Assembly: GCA_964456185.1 (NCBI GenBank)
Contig: CAYVZZ010000107.1
Span: forward strand, 1-7,846
Direction of reading: 5' to 3'
DNA: 7,846 bases
Source: CAYVZZ01 sp964456185
GTDB taxonomy: Bacteria > Pseudomonadota > Gammaproteobacteria > Pseudomonadales > Alcanivoracaceae
Shown here: piece by piece, positions 1-5,430 of the stretch
How positions within the stretch are numbered: position 1 is the stretch's first letter
Layout: every line of letters starts with the position of its first letter
Made by a program: the position numbers and the translations under genes
The notes under the pieces: model-generated
The model's database searches: none
Told to the model about the DNA's origin: nothing
Seen by the model: the letters and a program-made list of their open reading frames with translations, nothing else

Positions 1-184
1 CGTGGACATTGTCGACACCGGCAACACCCTGCGTGCCAACGGCCTGGAACCCACCGAGCTAATCGGTCCGATTTCCAGCCGCATGGTGGTCAACCGCACC
101 AGCCTGAAAACACGCCATGCGTTACTTAGCCCCCTGTTAGAGCAACTGCAAGAAGCCGCCAACCGTGAGGTCGCCACCGCATGA
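1..184 (+). CDS. hisG: ATP phosphoribosyltransferase catalytic subunit, short form (3' end only)
   Basis: Only the last 60 codons are visible; the reading frame is open at the left edge, so the gene begins upstream and base 1 is the last base of a split codon. The enzyme performs the first step of histidine synthesis, joining ATP and PRPP. The visible part opens with the PRPP-phosphate-binding loop (VDIVDTGNTLRANGL, visible residues 1-15), followed by the conserved GPISSRMVVNR strand and a final helix. The protein stops about where the catalytic domain ends, with no C-terminal ACT-like regulatory domain. This marks the short HisG type, which in known systems needs the HisZ partner for activity and feedback control (family knowledge; hisZ is not in this window). 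The stop overlaps the hisD start as ATGA (181-184). Confidence 0.93.
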   Translation, partial: VDIVDTGNTLRANGLEPTELIGPISSRMVVNRTSLKTRHALLSPLLEQLQEAANREVATA

Positions 185-1485
185 CTCCCCTGCGCCTTTC
201 CACCCAGGATGCCGACTTTTCCCGTCAGCTAGATAATTTGCTGAATCGCGACACCACGCAAAGTCGCGAAACCGCCTCCTTGGTAAGCGATATTATTAAT
301 GACGTGCGTCAGCGTGGCGATGCCGCCTTGCTGGAGTTGACCAACCGTTTCGACCGCTGTGATGCCACACAAATTGATGAGCTGATTCTCGACAAGGCAC
401 AGCTACAGGCTGCCGTTGCGCGTATCCCCGCCGAGCTGCGCGAGGCGCTCACCAACGCCGCCCAGCGCATTCGCGATTACCACCAGCACCAGCTGCAAGA
501 GTCTTGGCAATATCGTGATGCCAACGGCAGTCTGCTGGGGCAACAAATCACCCCATTAGACCGCGTTGGCCTTTATGCGCCGGGCGGCAAGGCCGCCTAC
601 CCCAGCTCGGTGTTGATGAACGTCATTCCGGCGCAGGTAGCTGGCGTGGGCGAAATCGTCATGATGAGTCCGGCACCCGGTGGCGAATTGAATGATGCCG
701 TATTAGCGGCCGCGGCCATCGCCGGTGTCGACCGCTTGTTTACCATCGGCGGCGCCCAAGCCATTGCCGCCCTGGCCTATGGCACCGATAGCGTGCCCGC
801 CTGCGACAAGATTACCGGCCCGGGCAACCGTTTTGTGGCCGAAGCCAAGCGCCAAGTATTTGGCAAGGTCGGCATTGATATGATTGCCGGCCCCTCGGAA
901 ATCCTGGTGATTTGCGATGGCAAGACCTCGCCGAAATGGATTGCCGCCGACCTGTTCAGCCAGGCCGAACACGACGAAGATGCCCAGCCCATTTTGATTA
1001 GCCCGGATGCGGCCTTTATCGACCAAGTCGCCGCCGAGATGGACGCCTTGGTCGACCAGCTGGAGCGCGCCGACATCATTCGCGAATCCATTAACCGTCG
1101 CTGTGCCTTGATTCAGGTCGCCGACATCGAAGAGGCCATCCGCGTATCCGACAAGGTGGCACCCGAGCACTTGGAATTGTCCGTCGACAATGCCGAAGAC
1201 TGGGCTAAATCCGTACGCCATGCCGGTGCCATTTTCCTCGGCCGCCACACTTGCGAAGCGTTGGGCGACTATTGCGCCGGCCCCAATCACGTCCTCCCCA
1301 CCAGCGGCACGGCACGCTTTTCGTCGCCATTGGGCGTGTATGATTTCCAAAAACGCACCTCGCTGATTGGCTGTTCGCCCGATGCCGCCAGCGAATTGGG
1401 GAAAATTGCCGGTCTACTGGCCGACAGCGAAGGCCTGACCGCCCACGCTTTATCCGCCCGCCTGCGCATCAAGGATAATTCATGA
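181..1485 (+). CDS. hisD: Histidinol dehydrogenase
   Basis: This cytoplasmic zinc enzyme catalyses the last two steps of histidine synthesis, oxidising L-histidinol to L-histidine with two NAD+. The 434-residue protein matches the family length. The signature GPGNRFVAEAK is at residues 213-223 and IAGPSEI at 235-241. The zinc ligands known from E. coli HisD align as Q261, H264 (SQAEHD), D363 (LGDYCAGPNH) and H422 (LTAHALSARLR). The catalytic Glu-His pair is E329-H330 in APEHLE. All are present with family spacing, so the enzyme should be active. The ATG overlaps the hisG stop, with a GAGG ribosome-binding site at 167-170 inside hisG. The stop in turn overlaps hisC, which suggests translational coupling across three genes. 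The long antisense reading frames across it lack any recognisable motif. Confidence 0.98.
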   Translation: MTPLRLSTQDADFSRQLDNLLNRDTTQSRETASLVSDIINDVRQRGDAALLELTNRFDRCDATQIDELILDKAQLQAAVARIPAELREALTNAAQRIRDYHQHQLQESWQYRDANGSLLGQQITPLDRVGLYAPGGKAAYPSSVLMNVIPAQVAGVGEIVMMSPAPGGELNDAVLAAAAIAGVDRLFTIGGAQAIAALAYGTDSVPACDKITGPGNRFVAEAKRQVFGKVGIDMIAGPSEILVICDGKTSPKWIAADLFSQAEHDEDAQPILISPDAAFIDQVAAEMDALVDQLERADIIRESINRRCALIQVADIEEAIRVSDKVAPEHLELSVDNAEDWAKSVRHAGAIFLGRHTCEALGDYCAGPNHVLPTSGTARFSSPLGVYDFQKRTSLIGCSPDAASELGKIAGLLADSEGLTAHALSARLRIKDNS

Positions 1486-2540
1486 GCCGCTTCTGGAGCC
1501 AAGCCGTTCACCAGCTCAAACCCTATGTGCCTGGCGAGCAGCCCAAACACCAGCGTTTGGTGAAACTTAACACCAACGAAAACCCTTACGGCCCGTCACC
1601 GCAAGTGTTGGATGCCATTCGCCAGGCCACCGATGACAGCTTGCGCTTGTACCCCGACCCCGAATCTGTCGCCGTTTGCGAGGCACTGGCGGATTATCAC
1701 GGTTTAACCCGCGAGCAGGTGTTTGTGGGCAATGGTTCCGATGAAGTCTTGGCGCATGTCTTTTGTGCGCTGCTGAAACACGACAAACCTTTGCTGTTTC
1801 CCGATATCAGCTATAGCTTTTATCCGGTGTACAGCAACTTGTATCAAGTGGAGGCAGAGACCGTGCCGCTGGACGAGCAGTTGCGCATTGATGTAACAGA
1901 CTATGCCCGCGAAAGCAGCGCCGTCATCCTGCCCAACCCCAATGCACCCACAGGGCAGCTGTTATCGCTGGATGACATCAAACAATTGCTGGAACAAGAC
2001 AGCGACCGGCTGGTCGTGGTTGATGAAGCCTATATCGACTTTGGCGGCGAATCGGCCGCGGCATTAATCCCAGATTACGCCAACCTGCTGGTAACGCGTA
2101 CCTTGTCGAAATCGCGTTCTTTGGCCGGCCTTCGCGTGGGCTACGCCTTGGGGCAGGCCGACCTGATTGACGGCCTGACGCGTGTAAAAAACAGCTTTAA
2201 TTCCTACCCGCTGGATCGCTTGGCTCAGGCCGCCACGCTGGCATCGATTGCCGACGACAAATGGTTTCGCCAGTGTTGTGACAATATCATCAGCAACCGT
2301 AACGCCTTAACTCAAGCACTCACCGAGCGGGGTTTCAAGGTGCTGCCGTCGGCCGCCAATTTTATTTTCGTGCAGCCTCACAACGAGAGTGCCGCCGCAC
2401 TCGCGCAACGCTTACGGCAAGACGGCATCATCGTGCGCTACTTCAAGCAGCCAGCGCGAATCAACAATTGGTTGCGCATTAGCATTGGCACGCCGGAGCA
2501 ACATAGCGCCCTGCTGGACGCCATCGACTGCTCGGCGTAA
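1482..2540 (+). CDS. hisC: Histidinol-phosphate aminotransferase
   Basis: A PLP-dependent class I/II aminotransferase (fold type I) that makes L-histidinol phosphate from imidazole-acetol phosphate with glutamate as donor. The 352 residues fit the HisC family. Visible landmarks are LNTNENPYGPSP near the N-terminus (29-40), GNGSDEVL (83-90) for PLP phosphate contact, NPNAPTG (152-158, N153), DEAYIDF with the pyridine-binding D181 and Y184, the Schiff-base lysine K210 in TLSKSRSLAGLRVGY, and R332 in LRISIG for the substrate carboxylate. The ATG overlaps the hisD TGA, and a clear AAGGA site (1471-1475) sits 6 bases upstream. It ends 7 bases before the convergent glnK stop. Some gammaproteobacteria carry a second, more distant hisC; this copy, linked to hisG and hisD, is probably the dedicated histidine-pathway enzyme (inference). 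Confidence 0.97.
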   Translation: MSRFWSQAVHQLKPYVPGEQPKHQRLVKLNTNENPYGPSPQVLDAIRQATDDSLRLYPDPESVAVCEALADYHGLTREQVFVGNGSDEVLAHVFCALLKHDKPLLFPDISYSFYPVYSNLYQVEAETVPLDEQLRIDVTDYARESSAVILPNPNAPTGQLLSLDDIKQLLEQDSDRLVVVDEAYIDFGGESAAALIPDYANLLVTRTLSKSRSLAGLRVGYALGQADLIDGLTRVKNSFNSYPLDRLAQAATLASIADDKWFRQCCDNIISNRNALTQALTERGFKVLPSAANFIFVQPHNESAAALAQRLRQDGIIVRYFKQPARINNWLRISIGTPEQHSALLDAIDCSA

Positions 2541-2547
2541 CAGGAAA

Positions 2548-2886
2548 TTAGATCGCGTCGCCGCCGGTTTCGCCGGTACGGATGCGGATAATTTGATCCA
2601 GTGCGGTGACGAAGATTTTACCATCGCCAATTTTGCCGGTGCTAGCGGCGTCGACCACGGCTTCGATGACTTGGTCTAATACGCTTTCATCAATGGCGAT
2701 TTCCAACTTGATTTTAGGCAGAAAATCCACCACATATTCCGCACCACGATACAGCTCGGTGTGACCCTTTTGGCGGCCAAAGCCTTTCACCTCGGTCACC
2801 GTCATGCCTTGCACGCCGATGTCGGAAAGCGCCTCGCGCACGTCATCGAGTTTGAAGGGCTTAATAATTGCAGTTACCAGTTTCAT
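2548..2886 (-). CDS. glnK: PII nitrogen-regulatory protein, GlnK type
   Basis: A small trimeric signal protein that reads 2-oxoglutarate, ATP/ADP and uridylylation state and controls ammonium uptake and glutamine-synthetase regulation. The 112 residues are the standard PII length. The T-loop (about 37-55, FGRQKGHTELYRGAEY) contains the uridylylation site Y51. The B-loop TGKIGDGK is at 83-90, and the C-terminal IRIRTGE supplies R101 and R103 for nucleotide phosphates. The MKLVTAIIKPFK start and GDAI end resemble Pseudomonas GlnK more than E. coli GlnB, though the two paralogues are hard to separate by eye. AAGGAGA (2891-2897 on the complement) precedes the ATG. The position downstream where amtB normally follows is occupied by the convergent hisC end, so this copy is not in a glnK-amtB operon. 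It is divergent from ubiK across 54 bp. Confidence 0.96.
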   Translation of the reverse strand: MKLVTAIIKPFKLDDVREALSDIGVQGMTVTEVKGFGRQKGHTELYRGAEYVVDFLPKIKLEIAIDESVLDQVIEAVVDAASTGKIGDGKIFVTALDQIIRIRTGETGGDAI

Positions 2887-2940
2887 TTTGTCTCCTTGCA
2901 GGGGCTGTTATTATAATCCCTCGTCCGCAGGGAGAATAGC
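2887..2940. promoter_or_regulatory. Shared divergent promoter region, glnK / ubiK
   Basis: This 54-bp gap separates two outward-facing starts. At its centre, 2910-2917 is a perfect palindrome (ATTATAAT) that gives a consensus TATAAT -10 box on the plus strand (2912-2917, toward ubiK) and on the minus strand (2915-2910, toward glnK). On the plus strand TTGTCT at 2888-2893 is a 4/6 match to a -35 box with an 18-base spacer. On the minus strand nothing better than 2/6 lies at the right distance. Ribosome-binding sites flank the palindrome: AAGGAGA for glnK (2897-2891) and AGGGAG for ubiK (2929-2934). Leaders would be short, about 17 bases each way. The assignment is by pattern only. Confidence 0.5.
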
Positions 2941-3186
2941 ATGCAAACCGAACCATTTGTCGAACGCATTATGCGAGAATTAAGCCAACGCCTGCCGTCT
3001 GGCGTCGGCCAGTTAGGTGGTGAGTTGGAACACAACCTACGCGCCCTGCTTAACGAAGGCATTTCGCGCCTTGATTTAATTAGCCGGGAGGAATTTGATA
3101 TCCAACAACAAGTGTTGGCACGCACCCGCGCCAAACTCGACAAGCTGGAAAAACAAGTCAGCGAGCTGGAAGCCGCACAAAAATAA
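2941..3186 (+). CDS. ubiK: Ubiquinone biosynthesis accessory factor UbiK (YqiC/BMFP family)
   Basis: A small protein that in E. coli binds UbiJ and supports aerobic ubiquinone synthesis in the Ubi complex; Brucella homologues were described as membrane fusogenic proteins. The 81 residues have the family layout: an N-terminal amphipathic helix segment (about 1-40) and a C-terminal coiled coil. The strongly conserved block is RLDLISREEFDIQQQVLART (43-62), nearly the same as the E. coli YqiC stretch. After it, L66, L69, V73 and L76 give heptad-like spacing, and the chain ends in EAAQK without the proline-rich extension seen in some homologues. AGGGAG (2929-2934) lies 6 bases before the ATG. It is followed after 29 bases by comM, probably in the same transcript. 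No other ubi gene is nearby, so the role rests on family similarity. Confidence 0.92.
   Translation: MQTEPFVERIMRELSQRLPSGVGQLGGELEHNLRALLNEGISRLDLISREEFDIQQQVLARTRAKLDKLEKQVSELEAAQK
2972..2987 (-). promoter_or_regulatory. Candidate sigma-54 promoter for glnK, inside ubiK
   Basis: On the minus strand this reads TGGCTTAATTCTCGCA. It has the required GG and GC dinucleotides 10 bases apart, a full TGGC at -24 and 3 of 4 bases of TTGC at -12; the middle of the -24 element (ACG) is not matched. Transcription would start near 2960, giving a glnK leader of about 74 bases. glnK genes in many proteobacteria are driven by NtrC and sigma-54, which makes the position attractive. No convincing paired NtrC site was found upstream, and the site lies in coding sequence, so it could be chance. 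Confidence 0.3.
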
Positions 3187-3196
3187 CTTTTTGCAC

Positions 3197-3215
3197 GTGT
3201 ACAAGGATGTACCAC
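3197..3215 (+). promoter_or_regulatory. Hairpin presenting the comM ribosome-binding site
   Basis: GTGTAC (3197-3202) can pair with GTACCAC (3209-3215) with one bulged C, leaving AAGGAT (3203-3208) as a six-base loop. The loop holds the Shine-Dalgarno sequence AAGGA (3203-3207), placed 8 bases before the ATG at 3216. This ribosome-binding site decides the comM start: the in-frame ATG at 3207 overlaps it and so cannot use it. The stem is short, and whether it forms in vivo is unknown. Confidence 0.4.
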
Positions 3216-4703
3216 ATGAGTGTATCGCACCTCATCAGCCGGGCTGATGAAGGCATTAACGCCCCCGAAGTATTAATCGAAACCCATTTATCGCCGGGCC
3301 TGCCCGCCGTCAATCTGGTGGGTTTACCTGAAACCGCCGTCAAGGAAAGCCGCGACCGGGTGCGCTCGGCCATTGCCAACAGCGGCTTTGATTTTCCGCA
3401 ACGCCGCACCACCATCAATCTAGCCCCTGCCGACCTGCCCAAACACGGCAGTCGTTTCGACCTGGCGATAGCCCTGGGCATCCTGGATGCCAGCAAACAA
3501 CTGGGACGCATCGACTGTTCGCAACTGGAATTTTGCGGGGAATTGGCACTGGACGGCCGGTTGCGCCCCGTGCAGGGCATATTGCCCGTCGCACTGGCAT
3601 GCGCCAAAGCTGGTCGCACGCTGATTTGCGCTAAAGAAAATGCCCACGAAGCGGCACTAAGCGGTGGCAACATTTTGCCAGCTGATAGCCTCATGGCCGT
3701 TTGTCTACATTTGATCGACAAAGAGCGCCTAGCACCGTTTGATTACACCTCACCCACCACGCAACCCACCCGCACACTCTGCTTGTCGCAAGTGCAAGGT
3801 CAGCTGCAAGCCAAGCGAGCCTTGGAAATCGCCGCCGCCGGACGGCATTCAGTGCTTTTTTGCGGTCCGCCTGGCAGCGGTAAGAGCATGCTGGCCAAAC
3901 GCCTACCCGGGATATTACCTCCCTTGGAGCAAACACCGGCACTAGAAGTCGCTAGCATCTATTCATTATCAGGGGCACGCCCCCTCGATGAGTTCACTTT
4001 GCCCCCCTATCGTCATCCGCACCACACGGCTTCTGCCGTGGCGCTCGTTGGTGGTGGAGGCCGACCGCGCCCCGGCGAAGTGTCTTTGGCTCACCAAGGC
4101 GTTTTGTTTCTTGACGAGTTGCCGGAGTTTGAACGTCGCGTGCTAGAAGCGCTACGCGAACCAATGGAAAATGGGGAAGTACGCATTTCCCGCGCGGCAC
4201 AGCGAGCGGTTTATCCCGCCAATTTTCAATTGATCGGTGCCATGAACCCCTGCCCCTGTGGCTATTTGGGTGACCCGGAAAGGGGGTGTGGTTACTTTTG
4301 CGAGAAAGCACGCCGCTATCAACATAAAATTTCCGGCCCACTGTTAGATCGGATTGATCTGCATGTGGATGTATTAGCCGTGAAAGCAGATGAGCTACTT
4401 GGCGACGCCAAAGGCGAAACCAGTGCCAGCGTTCAGCTGCGGGTGATGGCCGCCCGACAACGCCAGATGCAGCGCCAAGGCTGCCTCAATAGCGCCCTGA
4501 GTGGTCAGCAACTGCAACATGAAATTGGCGATCTGCAAGACTGGCTAGTGACAGTGGTGGAACGCCTCAAGCTATCGGCACGTGCTATTCATCGCAGCAT
4601 CCGTGTGGCGCGCACCCTGGCCGATTTGGAAGCCAGCCCCTGCATCACCAAAACACACTTAAAAGAGGCGCTGGGTTTTCGCAGCAGTTTGATTCAGGCT
4701 TAA
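3216..4703 (+). CDS. comM: ComM/YifB family AAA+ ATPase (Mg-chelatase-like, branch migration helicase)
   Basis: ComM is a hexameric AAA+ DNA motor that extends branch migration during natural transformation. The 495-residue protein is close to the family's usual 500-510. The N-terminal ChlI/Lon-protease-like fold spans about 1-170 (VGLPETAVKESRDRVRSAI; NLAPADLPKHG). The AAA+ core has Walker A GPPGSGKS (217-224, K223), the family block VGGGGRPRPGEVSLAHQG, Walker B VLFLDEL (D300, E301), sensor-1 region GAMNPCPCG, and LLDRIDLHV with a likely arginine finger R379. Cysteines 346, 348, 358 and 362 form the CPC...C...C cluster of many YifB proteins, a possible metal site. The Mg-chelatase C-terminal helical domain follows (about 400-495). 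I start at 3216 rather than 3207 because AAGGA fits only the later ATG, and MSVSHLISRADEGINAP aligns with the E. coli N-terminus. It probably shares the ubiK transcript. Confidence 0.95.
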   Translation: MSVSHLISRADEGINAPEVLIETHLSPGLPAVNLVGLPETAVKESRDRVRSAIANSGFDFPQRRTTINLAPADLPKHGSRFDLAIALGILDASKQLGRIDCSQLEFCGELALDGRLRPVQGILPVALACAKAGRTLICAKENAHEAALSGGNILPADSLMAVCLHLIDKERLAPFDYTSPTTQPTRTLCLSQVQGQLQAKRALEIAAAGRHSVLFCGPPGSGKSMLAKRLPGILPPLEQTPALEVASIYSLSGARPLDEFTLPPYRHPHHTASAVALVGGGGRPRPGEVSLAHQGVLFLDELPEFERRVLEALREPMENGEVRISRAAQRAVYPANFQLIGAMNPCPCGYLGDPERGCGYFCEKARRYQHKISGPLLDRIDLHVDVLAVKADELLGDAKGETSASVQLRVMAARQRQMQRQGCLNSALSGQQLQHEIGDLQDWLVTVVERLKLSARAIHRSIRVARTLADLEASPCITKTHLKEALGFRSSLIQA

Positions 4704-4708
4704 TGCGG

Positions 4709-5317
4709 TCAGCTTTGGCGCACACGCGGGCAGACATCCGAGCCAGTGGCCGCCCAAGCGACACAAACTTGGCTTGCCAAGCCGCCGGCATGATCCGTCG
4801 TTATGTAACCCGATGTCATTCCCGGCACACGGTAGCCTTTTGCCCACGCATCCAAAGGCTGTCCAATCACATCCCACACGCTACAACCACGTGTTTTCGC
4901 CCAGGCCTCTTTCATCGTCCAGCAGCGTAAAAAGTCAGCCGATGATGCAACTTTCAATCGTTCAAATTCGGCAAACCGTTTTAACACGGCGGGGCGCAAT
5001 AGATTGTCTAGTGGTCGGTTCCAAGGCTCTATGTCGACGCCACAGGGGGCATCACTGACCAGCAGCAGGTGCCAGTCATGACTATGCGACACACTAAAAT
5101 GCAGCGAGCTATCGACCAAAGCTGGCTTCCCGTGGTCGCCCACACTGAATCGGGTTTTATCAGGCGCGCAGCCTAAATAGTCGGCAAGTAATTGCCGTCG
5201 CCAGAGCTGGGAAAAGCGTTTATCCCATTGCCTCGGCAAGGCATCTAGCCAATGATCCCGCTGTTCACACCAGCCCTCGTCATCGGGGGTTGTACGTTTC
5301 CACCACAGATCCAGCAA
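4709..5317 (-). CDS. 4'-phosphopantetheinyl transferase, Sfp/HetI-AcpT type
   Basis: Transfers the phosphopantetheine arm of coenzyme A to a serine of a carrier protein. The 202 residues carry the superfamily motifs in order: GKP (63-65), FSVSHSHD (74-81), GVDIE with Mg2+ ligands D95 and E97, and WTMKEAWAKTRG (133-144) with K136, E137 and K141. The first ATP-grasp-like or carrier gene that would name a substrate is absent; no PKS, NRPS or fatty-acid gene is near, so it may serve the housekeeping ACP or a distant pathway. The start is TTG: an in-frame TAG lies three codons upstream (5324-5326), and the N-terminal LDLWW strand fits the family, so little can be missing. AAAGG (5327-5331, complement) is a plausible but distant ribosome-binding site. 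It is convergent with comM with a 5-bp gap. Confidence 0.9.
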   Translation of the reverse strand: MLDLWWKRTTPDDEGWCEQRDHWLDALPRQWDKRFSQLWRRQLLADYLGCAPDKTRFSVGDHGKPALVDSSLHFSVSHSHDWHLLLVSDAPCGVDIEPWNRPLDNLLRPAVLKRFAEFERLKVASSADFLRCWTMKEAWAKTRGCSVWDVIGQPLDAWAKGYRVPGMTSGYITTDHAGGLASQVCVAWAATGSDVCPRVRQS

Positions 5318-5430
5318 GTTGCCCTACCTTTTTGTTATCAGCCAGTTGTGTTAAAAAAGACGGGCAGATCTTGCGGCCTTTACATCCAGCCCATCTTACA
5401 ACTCATATAACAACATCATAAGCAGGTTTT
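5318..5430. promoter_or_regulatory. Divergent intergenic region, PPTase / MFS transporter
   Basis: This 113-bp, comparatively AT-rich gap must hold promoters for both outward genes. Toward the transporter, TATAAC at 5406-5411 is a reasonable -10 box, but the only good -35 candidate, TTTACA (5379-5384), is 21 bases away, longer than usual. A weak AGCAGG ribosome-binding site (5421-5426) sits 4 bases before the transporter ATG. Toward the PPTase the A-run near 5353-5358 is notable, but no box pair is convincing. No clear operator repeat is seen. Confidence 0.35.

Noticed and set aside
703..1350. Long minus-strand open frame (215 codons) opposite hisD
   Set aside because: It lies wholly antisense to a well-supported hisD, has low-complexity Gly/Ala-rich composition, and shows no family motif; it is a codon-bias shadow.
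2562..2577. CCGG...CCGG repeats near the hisC/glnK junction, considered as a bidirectional terminator
   Set aside because: Only a four-pair self-complementary stem with no T-tract, within the glnK C-terminal codons.
3116..3131. TTGGCACG on the plus strand, resembling a sigma-54 -24 element upstream of comM
   Set aside because: The following GC is 9 rather than 10 bases from the GG and the rest of the -12 element does not match; the stretch encodes conserved UbiK residues.
3207..3215. Upstream in-frame ATG as the comM start
   Set aside because: It overlaps the AAGGA that serves the ATG at 3216 and adds residues not seen in ComM relatives.
3158..3721. Minus-strand open frame (187 codons) opposite comM and the end of ubiK
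   Set aside because: No recognisable domain or ribosome-binding site, and the plus-strand comM N-terminus is strongly conserved.
4768..4781. Perfect inverted repeat CTTGGC-TT-GCCAAG, considered as a comM terminator
   Set aside because: Only a two-base loop, no T run on either strand, and it lies inside the PPTase coding sequence.
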